A stretch of DNA of 64,000 nucleotides from Heloderma charlesbogerti (GCA_026122225.1 JANEZZ010002197.1:1054001-1118000); one strand, 5' to 3'; shown: positions 9,639 through 23,545, counted from the stretch's first letter. Notes: a model not told the origin generated them from the letters alone. Program-made: numbers and translations.

Positions 9639-12539
9639 CCCTATGCAAGAAAAAATTCAAAAAACCCACATCACTACTAATTTGTTGGCACTGACTTTAC
9701 TCAGGTTACACAACGGAGTATCACTTTGTAGTAACTTCTTTCAACTGAACTGAAGACAACGGGCTCATTATTCTAAAGCCATAAAAGATTGTCAACAGGG
9801 CTGAGCAACCAATTCTGTAGTAAAGACCACTTTGGAAAATACTATCACATAGTCAAGCCTATCTCTACAACAAATGAGAGCTACAAATATGTGCCAAACT
9901 CCTTGCAGCCCAAATCACATATTTAGGAACTGTCCTTGTATAGGACTGAAAGGCATTTCAAATTCATAGAAACCAGCACAAAATTGGTAGGAATCCAAGC
10001 AAACAAGACAATTGGCATTTTTTCTGCCCTGTTAAAAGACGTCATGAGCTACAAGTTGCCCAGTGTAGTCTACAATATTTCTTGAAATCTCCTAAGTAAG
10101 TTGCTCACAAAATACTGGCAGCTGACTAGAGAAGTTCCAGAAGGACAGCAGCAGCAGATTTTGGGGGAGGTGATTGTCAGATTTGCAAGTTCATCACTGT
10201 ATGTTGGACCAAACCCTCATGACCATAGCAAAATGCCTCAAATCTTTGGATAGTGCACTAAATCCCAAAATTGGAAGTAAAATGGTCCAAATCAACAGAA
10301 GTTTCTTGTTCTAGCCATCATTTAATATCAAATGTCACTTTGTCATTTATTTTCTGAAGATACCTGGCCTTATTTACATATTTAGCAATTAGTTGATTCT
10401 TGATTAATTTGAAATATATTTCACTTATTTATTTGACTGCACATGTCATGTTTGGGCTCCTTTCTCTTTATTTTGCAGTACTGCTATGAGATTTGAGTTG
10501 TGATGACCTATGGCTATAAACAAATAAAAGAACTATGACAAACTGCAAAAGCCTATAAGCTTTCAATACAGAAAGCACTACACATATTAACAATTTTGCT
10601 GCAAAGAACATCTAGTACAGATTAAAATGACTATGCATTTACAGAGCAATTCCTGAAATTACACAGTGGCCAGCTGGATATGTCAGTTAATTAATGATTT
10701 CAATATATAGGCCTACAACATTAAAAAGCCTGGTCCCTGGCCAAAGATTGTTCACAGCTATGTTCCAAAGGGAAGGACAAAGGCAACTCTTCAAGCCAGA
10801 GCTACACACTTTGGAAAGGAAGTCAATTACACTGGGATGCTCCTTTCTATCAGAAAGGACTGAAACACTGGCTCCATTTGGATGTCCATTTACAGCTTCA
10901 GAAACCACAGTTTATGAAGCCATGGATGTACATTCCACCCTCACTCCTCCTTCCATTGCACACTGGCTAGAGCATGGTATTCCTGTCTTGCATTAAGCTT
11001 GACTTTCCTGTTATGTTCCAGCTGAGGAACTCTGGCTTAGTTGGTTGCAGTGGAAGGATAAATCTGGTCTCCTCTCCCTGGCACTGCCCTGCTGCCCCCA
11101 GCTCCTGAAGCTTCTCTGCTACCTTTGCAGACACAAGAGCAAGGGGAAGAGTGCTCTGTCAGGGTTTTGGGAAGTACCTGCCCAGCTCACTGGCCAGATA
11201 CTTCCTGCAGCAATACTTCAGATTGGAGAAGCTGTAGCAGTAAAGCAGGTTGTCACCATTACCCAGCTTGGGGCAGAGAGGTGTCCATGTTGAGCAACCT
11301 TGAGGCTGATGCTCCTGCTCATGGCTGTGGCGACACCAGGCAGAGAGAAGACATAAGTGGTTAGAAGGTGGATGAGGGATTGTCACAGCCCTGAGGGGGA
11401 GAAATGGGTTCTCCGTGGGAACTCCTGCTCTTGGGTTGATCCCTTGTCTTCCTCTTTTCTCTCCGCATGCTTCTCATTCTCTCCCCAAGGAGTGCCCCTT
11501 CTCCAATCAATGCATAAATTTAATAGGTGCACTTTAAGGATTCTAAATACTCTCCCTGCTCAAGCTGGGAAGAGTTTGAAGGGAAAATGCATCTGGTCTT
11601 CCCACTTAGATTTCTATTCCCAGACCTTCCTACTCCTGACCCCACTTACTCCTAAAATGCAGGGTGTCTAGACGTTTCTCAAGTCATCCTAAGAGCTCAA
11701 ACCTATCCATGCTTATTTAGACGTGAGCCCTGCAGAGGGTTTCTCAATATCTGACAGTACGGAAAACCTTGCACAGATAAGTGGGATGTGAAAGCATGTG
11801 TGAATGGAAGTATGAGGGGTGTATGTGGATGAATGTGTGTGAATGGGCTGTGTGTGGCGTTGGCCCTGCCCACTGCTGGCATGCAGTTCCCAGGTTAGCC
11901 ATGAGGGAATGCAGCTACAGGGACTGAAAAAGCTTCCCAACCCCTACCCTAGATTGACTACTGCCATACCAGCAGCACTACAAATCTATTTCAAAGTTCC
12001 TAGGCACTGGCATCAAGATTTTATTGCCAGGGATTTTTCCAGCCAGAAGTAGGGGAGGGGTAATTGACACACAGGATAAGAATTGACCAACCATGGGAAC
12101 TGGAAGAGAGAGAAGAATATTTAAAGAGAAGGGAGGGCGGAGTGGGTCTTTTGCAGAACACCATTTACTTTTACACTATGTTCTGAGATAGCACCCTGGG
12201 ACTTGGCAAGTCCATAACTACTAAAAGCTTCTGCTAAGTGCTATAATAAATCGTCTCTGGCCTAGCATGAATATTACACTTTTTAATGGCCACCATTTAA
12301 GAATTATTGGAATTCCACTACTAATTTTTAGAAGCTCTAAAAAAGCCCCTCCCAGCTGGGAAGAATAGTTCCATCATTTAAATGACTTCTATAAAATCAG
12401 AAATCCTGTTAGAAACAGAAAGGAGTCAGTGTGGCTTCTTAACGCAGTAACAGAGAAAGAAATCCTACAATCCCCATTAGTCCAAACAGCTCCTAGCTCT
12501 AAGCATTTTGTTTTTTAAAAAAATTAATGCTTATATTTA

Positions 12540-14345
12540 TTTATTTAGTAGTGGGCCATAGGCTACTCACATATACAAAACAACTAAACAACTAAAACAA
12601 ATTTGGGCAGATACTACATAAGGTAAAAATCTAAAATGGTTAAAACTAAAATATATTCACAGTACATTATTTAAAATTCATTTCAATTCATTTAAAATAT
12701 ACAGCTTCTACATTTAAATGGATAATCATGATCTGAGAATTAAGACAGCTAAAAGACCATTAAAACAGTCAAAAGTATTATCAGATATAAATTTTGCATG
12801 AATTTTTGATGCTGCCAAAGCAAAGAGAGAGACCTTGTGAGTTACAGTGGAATCTATATCAGACAAAAAATAGAAAATCTTCTCTGGAACAGTGTTACGG
12901 TACAGATAAGACAAAATAAAACCAAGAAATTTAGACCTTGGTTCAGAATATAAAGGGCAGGACAGCAAATAATGTGGCAGATCTTCAGTCTCTGGAGCAT
13001 CACAAATACATAAACGCTGAGCCAGAGGAATTTGAGAATATCTGCTGTCATTCATAGCTGTTGGCATAGTTGGAAAACAGAGACCCAGAAAAGCTTGCCT
13101 AAGTTTTGGGGAAGTAATTTTTGGCAAATAGCAGCTCTTTGATGGTCATATTTGTAGAGCCTGTACCATTTTGAAAATTTTGAATTATTAATAGCCTGTC
13201 TGTCCAGGAAAACACTGTGACCAAAGATACATTCATGAAGCCTCTCTTTTGAGTTCAGAGTAGAAAATGCATCAACTGAGATGAAATAGGATTGTACTAA
13301 ATTATAGTATCTTGCACACCAGAATTTACAATTTCACAGCTGTTCATAACATAATTTAGGCAAAACTTGGACAGAAGATTCTTGTAAAGTTCTCCAGTAA
13401 TTAATCAAGGCACAATGGATACGAGCTGTAATGGAGGGAACACCAACCTCTGCCCAAACCAAGGCAGCGGGAGTGCCAGGAGGCAAAATAAAAGTTTTCT
13501 AAGAAATCTATTTTGAAAGGGCCTCCAATTTGACTGTTAGAGAGTCATCCCAACCCCAAACTGCAGGGCCATATAAAATTTGGGCAACTACCTTACTCTG
13601 AAAAAATTTCAGGGCTGGATCAACTAAACCGCCTCCCGCAGTACGATAAAATTTAAGAATGGCTCCACTAGTTCTTAAGGCCATTACTTTAGCTGCTTCT
13701 ACATGAGCTTTCCAGGAAAGATTTTCTGTAAAATGAATGCCAAGACATTTGAATTCCCGACTCTGATCAATCTGATGGCCATCAATGGACCATCGGAAGT
13801 GGAAATGTCTTTTTCTCAACACTATCACCTTTGTTTTAACAGTTAAGATTTAACCTTTCTTTAGTACAATATTAACTGAGCTTAGACAGCAGCCTACTTC
13901 AATCTATACAAGTGAATGATAATAAAATCATGTCATCAGCATATAGGAGAATAGAAACTATTTTTGACCAATTGCAGGAGGAAAAAATTCTGGCCCAGAT
14001 AATTCTAAAACTATATCATTCAAATATAAATTAAAAAGTAGTGGAGCAAAAGGACAACACCCTTGTTTAACCCCTCTGTTGCTGGGGATTTGTTCAGTTA
14101 ATGAACCAGAGACCCCCACTCTGACTCTGTTGTTGTGTTAGAACAGAGTTCCTTAAACAAAAACAAGAGATGTTTATCGTTATTAGTCTTGCCAATTTAT
14201 ACCACAACTGTTCTCTATCAATTGAGTCAAAGGTCGCAGCTAAGTCGACCAAGGCAACGTGAAGAAGTTTAGTAAGTTCTGCAATTCCTTGTTGGGCATT
14301 AATTACTCTTATCACAATTATCTCCACCTTGTTTCTTTTCCCCAC
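12540..14345 (-). pseudogene. Old non-LTR retrotransposon, RT and C-terminal region
   Basis: Read on the minus strand it gives, in order: an RT block LVDLAATFDSIDREQLW (14,215-14,265), a GVKQGC block (around 14,065), the catalytic LYADDM box (around 13,940), KCLGIHFTENLSWKAHV and ILYGPAVWGWDDS (13,540-13,760), and a zinc-knuckle-like CDAPETEDLPHYLLSCPLY (12,945-13,005). Many stops and frameshifts make it non-functional. It is clearly more diverged than the L2-type copies in this window. The clade is uncertain (not BovB, not L2/CR1-like). Confidence 0.75.
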
Positions 14346-15190
14346 CCACAGCCTTCAACAAGTATTGCACACTCACAAAAAAAAAGTCCCTCAAGACATT
14401 GGTCATAAATTAATTTTGCTAAAAGGCCACTTTGCGAAGGGGATGCAGGACCAAAGCCTCAACTGACAGTGTTCAAGTTTTACAGCCATTTTTCCCTTCA
14501 TCCCCTTTTGCTTCTGGTTTAGCAACTGTGAGGACAGACCAGAGAGAATACTCTCAGGGAGCAGATTTGGCTTAGAAGCTGCCAGTTGCTGAGCATTACA
14601 TTAAATAAACGTTAAAAAAATGTGCAATCTGGAGATTTTAAATATATTCATTTAAATTGCCATTGTTCCTGGAAAGGGAAGGGGCTGATGTAAGGTTACT
14701 GGTAAGAATGCATGCTTTGGATGTGTGAAGTCCAGGTTTAACTCCTAATACCTTAAAGCAGGGATGGTCAGAATTCAGGCTTGTGGGATCTGCTTTTGGG
14801 TTTGTTTGTTTTTTACTAGAACCCTGAGGTCAACCACCCAAAGCCAGGTTCAAAAGACATACACTTAAAAATAAAAATTATAAGCAGAGAAATTAGTTTT
14901 GCGTGCCAGAACTGAACTGAGTTCACAATTCTTACAGACAAAAATGCACTTCTGGTTAACCCCACTACCACCACTTTTCTTCATTAAAACAGTATAACAT
15001 TGGGCGGGAGGGGTCACTGTTAAACAATTGGGAATTATAACTCTTCGGAGATCTACTTCAAACCACACAGAGCTCTACTAGTGGACCCTGATCTAATTTA
15101 TGCCCAACCATCTTAAAGAGATCAGAGTAAAGGGTCCCAAGACCTCAAAACCAAGTTCAAGGTCAGTAACCAATAAGTAAGGGGAGCTAT

Positions 15191-15722
15191 TGTCAGGAGC
15201 GCCCTTGCTGCCTTCTGAAATCCTCAAGTAGCCAGAATCAACACACAGATGATAGGGCTCTTTTCCAAGGCTTTATTTCCATTCAACCTAATGACGCTTA
15301 CAGATGCTAATTGCATGAACCTAATGAGGGAAACTTAAGAGAGCTGCCTACCAGAGGTTTCTAGCCTTAGTGAATCAGTTGATCTCCGTTTGGAGGGCAG
15401 AGGCGGGAAACCTCTGAATTTAAGGGGGCAAAAGTCCACCTCTTTCCCGTGGGGCATCGGGGTGCAGCTGTTGACCTCGCGCCTCCTCTCAGCGCCCTCC
15501 ATCTCCCGCTTGTCCCTTCGCTGGCGCCTAGCACCCCGAAGCTCCAATTGTCCCTCCCCCTGCCTGCCAGGGTCACTACCACTATCATGAAGGTGAGCAG
15601 GGAGGGACTCTCCCTCCAGCGGCACCTCTGAACAGCGCGCGGGTTCCTCTCCCACAGTTTCTATCTCTTGCTCAGAATCAGAACTGCTTGGGGGCTCTAT
15701 GGGCTCTGATCCAACCCTGACA
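15191..15722 (-). mobile_element. Solo LTR 1 (LTR retroelement)
   Basis: A 532-bp unit starting TGTCAGG and ending CCTGACA in either orientation (TG...CA ends), flanked by a perfect 5-bp duplication gctat (15,186-15,190 and 15,723-15,727). The minus strand has an AATAAAG signal near 15,270, so the LTR reads on the minus strand. It is GC-rich in the middle. No gag or pol lies nearby, so this is a solo LTR from recombination between two LTRs. Gypsy or ERV origin cannot be decided. Confidence 0.85.
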
Positions 15723-17407
15723 GCTATACAGATTGTTACACTTACTCCATTTCAGTGTATTTAACTACACCTACAGTTAGTCCAATCCTCAAGATTGATA
15801 ACAAATTCTCATCTTGGTTCTTAAGATGGGAAAAGACTAGCAGATTTCAAAATTTTTGACCTGAAACAAGAAGTAGGTTTCTTTGCATTTAAAACTTTAG
15901 CCACAATGTTTAAGCACCATCCCACCACCAGACAGAATTAGCTTACCGCAAGCTGGGAACTACTGCATATTGTGTAGAAACAGCTTATTTCAAGCCAGGA
16001 AAACATCAAAGCACTGTTTGAATACCCCACATCCACTGCAAACAAAATACTGTCTTCTCTAATTACTAACAGTGTGCACTGTCTGATCACCAGCTATAGT
16101 AAAGCTATATGTTTTACTTCCCTCATATTTAACAATTACACTGCACTTATAATTTGTAGGGTGCTTTATCATCTTTATCACCCCACATTTTAAACATTAA
16201 CATCATGAAAGAATGAGAACCAATGGCTTGCCTGATACCATATCATGACCTCATGGCAGAGACAAGACTTGCCTACAAGTATTCCAAAACTAAACTCAGT
16301 TTCTCAAAAGTGACTCCAGCTCTTGCTCTTAAAGCCAGTCTGCATACATATTGACCTTTAACTCAGTATCTACATCACTGGCAAACAAGCAGTGCAGTCT
16401 TTCATTTTACTTCAGCAGTGCAATCAGACACCTGAAAGAATCATACACGCTCGCCATAGTGGAGTTAAATAAAGGTGTTGACTTCTGACTCTTACCAACA
16501 GGTGCCACAGAGCATTTCCCCAGCAAATCCTCTGCCAAATCCATTCTATTCCACTTTCAAGGCCATTATGCTTTGGCAGCCTCCCAGACTACATCAAATT
16601 TCTTAACCCTATCAAGAAATAGGGTATGTGAATAACCCTGTTAGGAGTAGATTTTCAGTGCAAAAAGTCATGATCTAGCATATTTATAATTATAACACTG
16701 TTATAAAGAAACATGCCCTTATTGGACATACTAGAAAATTTTACACACCGCATTCTGGTTAAGTCTCAGAATTGAGTATGAAGGGTCTTTAATATGCCAC
16801 AGGGTCTGTTGTAGTGTGTTTTTGCTTTTGACTTTATTATAAACAAAATAAATTGAATTATTAGCTCTTTATATTAAATTCCATAATTAGCAACTTCAAA
16901 CTAGCATTAAGAACTACATATTGAGATAGTGTACAAAACTAATAGTCCATCTAGATTTTTCCCTCTGCCAGTTGACAGCCAGTATAGAATACTACTGCTT
17001 CTAACATACCAGGGACCCTACAATATAGAGGAAAAGTTGTGGTTTATAAAAAACACAGCCCCTGCTCCAAAACAGTAGGGACAGAGGACTGTATATGCAT
17101 GCTGCGTCCAAACACTGACAACAGAGAGCAGCATACAAGTGTGAGCTCTTAACCAGCTAGGCTTCCTGGCTTAAACAGAGGTGAAGATGATGCAGCAGCT
17201 GCCCCCAGGCTCAGCCATATGAAACCAGTCCTGGAGAGGCCCACTATTAGAATACTCTTGCATTCAACCATGCCCACAGCCATCTCTATTTAGTAAAGTG
17301 CACTGAGCTAACTAAGGAAATCTGTGTATGGAAGCAAGTGTTTGTGCAAAGATCTCCTTAGCAGGATCAAGAACTACAGGGATAAATCCAATATTATTCA
17401 GTGTCTA

Positions 17408-17828
17408 TCCAGGTGCAACTGCTGCCAATTTGCATTGCATTGCTTTCGGGGGGATGGGTGTTCACATGATCAGTAGGGGAAACAATGTATCATTAGTTGT
17501 TTCCCCTGCCCGTGCCAGTCATGCAACCAGGATTACCCTAGCTACCCGCACCACGTTGCAGGTTGCTGTGTCATCCATACCTAGCATACAGCGTGGCCGT
17601 GGTGACTATTCACCCACGCTACAACCACTACTGCAAGCCACAGGTTGTAGGGTGGGTGAAAAATCACTATGCCCATGCCGGGTTTGGATGACACAGCAAC
17701 CCATGATGCGATGCGAATAATTAGGGTAATCCCAGTCGTGTGATCGACATGCATGGGGGCGGGGGAAACAAGCAAAGCTATGTTGTTTCCCCTGATCATC
17801 CGAACCCCATCAATGTAATGCACACCTA
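17408..17828. mobile_element. Foldback MITE-like element
   Basis: Two ~200-bp arms meet near 17,620. 'gggtgttcacatgatcag' and 'gggaaacaatgtatcattag' on the left reappear inverted as 'ctgatcatccgaacccc' and 'caaagctatgttgtttccc' on the right. 'gctgtgtcatcc' on the left matches 'ggatgacacagc' on the right. Open frames on both strands encode near-identical peptides because of this symmetry. Confidence 0.7.
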
Positions 17829-18971
17829 AAAGTACAGCCACATCTGGAGGTATATTCTGAGTGCATATTCCATTGAACAAAATACAGGGTAAATAAGTCT
17901 GCTTCTGCATACAGATGTTCTTAGTTGGAGAGAAGCTGGGGGAAGGGGTTAAAGAGCAAAGGTAAGAGGAGGGAAAGTGTCCTAATCTTTGTTTGTCCCC
18001 TTTCTTTCCTGCTTCCAAAACAAATTCCTAATTGTCATTTTAAAAAGCCATTTACAGTAGTTTGTCGTTACATCATACTATGGCAAAATGAAATCCAAAC
18101 ACAATGTGCTGTGTAAAATTGTATTTCCCCTTTTTGCCTTATACCTTTCAATTTCAGTGGCTACACACAAGCAGGAATTGGTCTTGCAAGCCAAGCCAAG
18201 CCAAAAACTGTGGCTGCCAGGTTCCTGTCACCCTCCAAGGAAGCTGCCCCCGCCTTTCCTGTGGGAAAGACATCTAAGGAGCATGTTTGGCTTGGCTGCT
18301 ACTAGGCAGAGCCTCTCGGGGCACTTTACCTATGAGTAGGCAAAAAAGCCCCGCACTGCCCTTTCCTGAACAAATGCTCATCTATACTAATAATTCCCTC
18401 CCACACAAAAAGTAGATTGGCTGGGAGAAGAGATCTGGGCTAGGTCCCCATCACTACTGCAGTCTGATGTGATACAACCTAGACAGGTTTACCACCTCAG
18501 TGGCGCTTGCCTCTGTAAGGGATTTATAGCTTCCAACAAGGTGACCAACTTCCCCCGCACTCCCCGGCCCACCAAAATATAGTCAGCTGCTCCTGGAACG
18601 AAATGGGCTATAAATCTAAACATAAAGCAATGCCACAGTTTAAACCAAACCTTTCTTCCACTATATGGTTAAATTGACAGGCTCCAAAACTGATGGACTT
18701 TAACCCCATCCTTTATTCGTTCAGCCTCCAGCTTCCTGCAACGTTTTTTTTTCCAAAACATGCCCTTTGAAAGTTGCTTCCTTTGGCTCCCTGCAAGGGT
18801 GGTATTATGAAGCGCACATGCAAGACTGAAAGGTACCAACTGACAAGATAAAAATGAATGTAACTTCTTTTCTTTTTTTTAAGGCAAAGTGTCATATTCC
18901 CTTAGTTCTTCAACTGATTTATTCCTTGACGGTTGTGCAGGCAAATCATTCTTCCAATTTCCACTAGGCAC

Positions 18972-20605
18972 AATCTAGATCCTTACCATTCTACAGATAA
19001 GAGAGGGAGTGGTCCCGGGCCTCCTGAAAGAGGCAATGGTTGAGACCACTCCTGAAGAATTCCTCTCTAGACCCAGAAAACCTTAATAATTACAGTCCAG
19101 TTGCAAATGTTCCATTCCTGGGCAAGGTCCTTGAGCAGGTGGTTGCAAGCCAGCCCACACACTCTTGGATGAAACTGATTATGTGGATCCATTTCAGTTG
19201 GGGTTCAGGCCGGGTTTTAGCAGGGCAACAGCCTTGGTCGCCCTGTACAATGACCTATGTTGGAAGAAAGACAGCGGGAGTGTGACCCTGTTGATTCTCC
19301 TTGATCTCTCAGTGGCTTTCAGTACCATCAACCATGGTACTCTTCTGGAATGGCTCTCTGAGTTGGGAGAGGGAAGCACCATATTGCAGCGGTTTCACTC
19401 CTACTTGGAGGGTTGGCTTCAGAGGGTGGTGCTTGGGGAACATTGCTCAGCCCCGTGGATTCTCCAGTATGGGGTTCCACAGGGGTCAGTTTTGTCCCCC
19501 ATGCTGTTCAACACCTACATGAAACTGTTGAGTGCGGTCATCCAAAGTTTTGGAGTGCACTGTCATCAGTATGCTGATGACACGCAGCTCTATTTCTCCT
19601 TTTCATCTTCTTCAGGTGAGACTATGGATGTGCTTAATCAGTGCCTGGCTACAACAGTGGACTGGATGAGGGCTAATAAACTGAAGCTCAATCCAGACAA
19701 GACTGAGATGTTGTTGGTGGGTGGTTCTTCTGGCCGGATGGTGTTCAACCTGTTCTGGATGGGGTTGCACTCCCCCTGAAGGAGCAGGTCTGTAGCTTGG
19801 GGGTCCTCCTGGAGCCATCTTTGTCACTTGAGGCTCAGGTGGCTTCAGTGGCACAGAGTGCCTTCTACCAACTACAGTTGGTGGCCTAGCTACACCACTA
19901 TCTGAACAGGGATAACCTGGCTTCAGTTGTCTATGCTCTGATAACCGCCAAGTTAGATTACTGCAATGTGTTCTATGTGGGGCTGCCTTTGAAGATGGTT
20001 CAGAAGCTGCAGCTTGTGCAAAATGCAGTGGCCGGATTGATAACTGGGACTAGAAGGTCCACATGTATAAGACCAACTGGCCCAATTGTACTAGCTGTCT
20101 ATATGCTTCCGAGCTCAATTCAAGGTGCTGGTTTTAACCTATAAAGCCCTACATGGCTTGGGACTGCAACATCTGATGGCACATCTCTCCTGAAATGAAC
20201 CTACCCATACTCTACGTTCAGTCCTCCTCTGGCTGTCTGCTCCAAGGGCAGCTCGGAAGGCAGCAACAAGGGAGAACACCTTCTCAGTGGTGGCCCCCCA
20301 TCTGTGGAATGAGCTCCCTGATGAGGTCTGCCTGGCGCCAATGCTGTTACCTTTTCGGTGCCAGGTTAAGACCTATCTCTTTCCCCAGACATTTAGCAGC
20401 ACATGATGAGTTTTAATCAGTCCTGGATATGTCTTTAGTTATGTTCAAAGTTGTCTTTAGTTATATGTTGTTTGTATATTGTCTGTGTACTTTTATATAA
20501 ATGGCTTTTAAACTTTTATATTGTATTTTAAAGTTTTAACTTCTGTAAACTGCCTAGAGAGCTTCAGCTATGGGGCAGTATAGAGATGATGATGATGATA
20601 GAAAA
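18972..20605 (+). pseudogene. L2/CR1-group LINE, RT domain to 3' tail
   Basis: A 5'-truncated non-LTR retrotransposon. It reads PLLKNSSLDPENLNNYSPV (19,045-19,100) and, after one frameshift, a 204-residue open stretch (19,165-19,779) with DLSVAFSTINH (residues 47-57), GVPQGSVLSP (103-112) and the catalytic YADDTQLY (136-143). Further shifted fragments follow to 20,400. The 3' end has 'gtaaactgcctagagagctt', 'ggggcagtatagagatgatg' and a GATGAT tail. A frameshift near 19,150 and stops after 19,779 make it dead. It is the best-preserved member of the L2-type family in the window. Confidence 0.85.
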
Positions 20606-21329
20606 CTAGGACTAAAGAACAAGGAACCTGAAATATTTTCACAACCTGTGAGCCAACAAGCAACCATTAGTGTGCCAGCTTCACCTTGCCCTCACCAATC
20701 AACTCTATTTGCATCAAACCACAGATAAAAGTAAGTGCAATTCCTCCAAGAAGATGCCCACAGAGCAAACAGCCTCAAATAACTCCAACAAGTAAGCTCT
20801 CATCATATGTTCTCACTAAGACTGAAGTATTAAAAGCAAAAATAAAACATTTTTTATAAATAGGCAAGCCGATACTCAACTGCAAGGATATTTTCCTCTA
20901 TTCCAGTGATATACCATAGGGGAAATCTGGTTTTGCTGTTCAAAATGGAAACTCTATAGCAGACAGAACAACAAGCAGAAGCCCTAGGTAATTAGCCAAC
21001 TCAATCTGGAAATGTAAAATGTGTTATTTGCTCTGAATGCCTGTGCCTGAGAGGTCACCTACTCCCTGCATTGTTTCAACAAAAAGTTCCCTGCTAAGTA
21101 GCAATTTGTGTTGTTAATAAAGGGGTAGGGCAGAAGACTACACTGGGCAGCTCCAGTGCATGAAACGACTTAATATGCAATCGACATCATGTCCAATACA
21201 CTTTGAGAAGTCAAGTTGCCATGGAGGCAAGCTTTGCCAACTGATTCCAACCAGCCATTTGCATGAAACCCCTTAAGGCAAATCAGGGTCTTGCAAAGTC
21301 AATAATAAACACAAGACAGAGGTTGCATG

Positions 21330-22090
21330 GTTCTCACAACCTTGGAGTATGTATGAAACTTGTTCTAGATGAGACTACACTCCCTTTGAAGCTGCAAATC
21401 TGGAGTACTCCTGGACCCAGCCTTGCTCTTGGATGCCCATGTGACAGCAGTAACTAGGAACACCTTCTCTCAGCTTCATCTTCTATGCCAGGTATACTTT
21501 CCTGAAGGAACTGCCCTCAATCATAGAATCATAGAATCATAGAACAGTAGGGTTGGAAGGGGCCTATAAGATTGTCGAGTCCAACCCCCTGCTCAATGCA
21601 GGAATCTAAGTCAAAGCATAAATCACTCATACCTTGGTCACCTCCCAGGTAATTACTATACTGAAGACAGTATAGAAGCTTCAAGTGGTTCAGAATGCAG
21701 CTGCCAAGGTTTTAACCAGAGCTAGAAGATTGGGTCATATTACACCAATCCTTTACAAGCTACACTGTTTACTATTTGTTTCCAGGCTCTGGTTCAAGCT
21801 GTTGGGTTTGACCTTTAAAGCCCTAACAGCCTGGGACCAGAGTATCTCAAGAATTGCCTCTCCAAGAACTTTCTATTTCTGGGGCTTAAGTGTGCAATTG
21901 GCGCTACCAAAGAATAGCCTCCCCAAAGAGGTAATCCTGGCCTCATTTTAAGGGTGTACCTGCTATCATTTTTAAGCCTTGTGGTACTTTCTGGTTTAAA
22001 ATGTTTAATTATTATTTTATTGATGTTTTGTTATTTGTAAATCTCATTTAACTTTTAGAAAGATGTGATATAAATATTAGAAATCATATA
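21330..22090 (+). pseudogene. L2/CR1-group LINE fragment
   Basis: The region 21,680-21,900 encodes VQNAAAKVLTRARRLGHITP and LYKLHCLLFVSRL, typical of the RT C-terminal side of this LINE group, followed by an AT-rich 3' UTR. 21,330-21,460 matches the upstream 'LDETTLPLKLQIWSTPGPSL' part. A CR1 tail (21,520-21,655) interrupts it. Too broken to code. Confidence 0.7.
21520..21655 (-). mobile_element. CR1 LINE 3' end
   Basis: The minus-strand end reads attctatgattctatgattg, the diagnostic CR1 octamer repeat. Next to it the plus strand shows 'gggttggaaggggcctata' and 'gtccaaccccctgctcaatg', the conserved CR1 3' UTR. It is inserted in the L2-type LINE around it. Confidence 0.85.
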
Positions 22091-22290
22091 AACTAGTCAT
22101 TTGCCTGAGGCATTCTACCCGAAAAACCCCTTCCCTCCACTCACCTGTTCTCATCAGATATTGAGTGCTTTGAGGTCGGCAGAGAATACGGAAATGCAGA
22201 ATTGTTCTTTCCAGTACAATTGTCCTTACGCATATTTAAACAGGCAGGAACCTTTTACCCACCAACACCTTCAACTGTGCTAAATGTCTT

Positions 22291-22720
22291 TTTTTAAATA
22301 CTTTTTATTCTATTTTTTATCTTTATAAATGAACTAAACAGTACCAACAACCTAGTCATTTTCTACAGTTTCCAACAATACAGTATTCTTAGGAGGACAC
22401 AGCAATAACGAAAAAGAAAAAAAAAAACAGAAGAAGGAAAAAGAAGAAAGCAAGAAAGAAAAATAAAAAATAAAAAGTTACTTAATTTAAACTGCATTAC
22501 ACACAAACTTCAAGTATCATTCTACTTAAAAGTTATACCTATAACATTGCCAATATTACAATTCAGTACAGCATAATCAACCTTACATTTCAATATCATA
22601 TCATCAGTCTTATAGCAAGGGAGCAAGCCTACAATTCATTTCCAATAACCATATATTGCCCTTCAGTTAACCTATAAAAAAGCTTAACAATTTAACCAGC
22701 CAAAAATATTACTAATAATG
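22291..22720 (-). mobile_element. L1-like retroinsertion with 14-bp duplication
   Basis: A 430-bp segment beginning with a T-rich tract on the plus strand (A-rich tail on the minus strand), flanked by perfect copies of gtgctaaatgtctt (22,277-22,290 and 22,721-22,734). Long duplications and an A-rich tail indicate target-primed reverse transcription. No coding sequence is left, so the source is inferred as an L1-type 3' end. Confidence 0.75.
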
Positions 22721-22839
22721 GTGCTAAATGTCTTGACAGAGAAGAAGTTCCTCCCATTACACAATACTGCATAAATGGCAGAGGACCAGCTGAAAGAGAA
22801 CAACTGATTATCTATTGAAAAAAAACTGTAAAAGCCAGG

Positions 22840-22979
22840 AAGCTGCCAAAAAACTAGCAGCTGGGAGAAAGGGGTGGTGCCAGGGGAAGGCATGGCCCTC
22901 TGGAGAACTCAGGAGCACCAGACTGTGACCACAGGCAAGATAGATTTGGCCTGCAGGCTTGATATTTGACACCCCTGAT
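22840..22979. mobile_element. hAT-like MITE remnant (right end)
   Basis: Ends with 'ggcctgcaggcttgatattt' then 'gacacccctg', resembling a hAT terminal sequence (caggggtgtcaaa inverted). The left terminus was not found, so the start is approximate. Confidence 0.35.
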
Positions 22980-23517
22980 CTACTCCAACCTGCTACTGCA
23001 AGGCAGACCACCCACCCATCTGCTGTCACCACTACCACCACACACAACCAATGCAATCCAAGCCAATGTGCCACAAACAGAGCACCACATAAAGCTGTCC
23101 AAAGAGCAAAACTATTTCAGATTATTCATTCCAGTAACCCCATGGTACATCTGCTAGGGGAAGATGTACTACCAAACTACCAAATTTGGGGTCAGGAAGG
23201 AACTGGCAGTCTGAGCAAGAAGTCATCTCTAAGGCATGTTAAATGTGCTTTCATCTAAGGCAGGCCTGCAGATTATGACCCACCAAACCAATGTAGCCTA
23301 CCAGTCACGTGTGATAGTCTGCCAAACTTTCAGTAATCCTGTATGCCTGGTACAAAGTATTTGGCAGTCCAAAATATTAGAGTAATAGTGTTGGCTGCTA
23401 CAACACTGCCTCCTTATCCAAATATCTGCTCTTCTTGAAGAACTGGCATAACCCATGTTCCCTTCTTATGAAATCTCAAATTTTATGCCAGCTAATCTTA
23501 TAACCTTCCTACTTTTG

Positions 23518-23545
23518 TAAATATATATATATATATATATATATC
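23518..23545. repeat. (TA)n microsatellite
   Basis: About 13 TA dinucleotides, 171 bp from exon 2 of NPEPPS in intron 2. Confidence 0.85.

Noticed and set aside
11045..11671. Overlapping open frames of 79-104 residues in a GC-richer patch
   Set aside because: Different frames and strands are equally open, no splice-supported exon or known domain seen.
17328..18018. Open frames of 130 and 145 residues on opposite strands with similar peptides
   Set aside because: Created by a foldback element; both strands encode the same sequence because of the palindrome.
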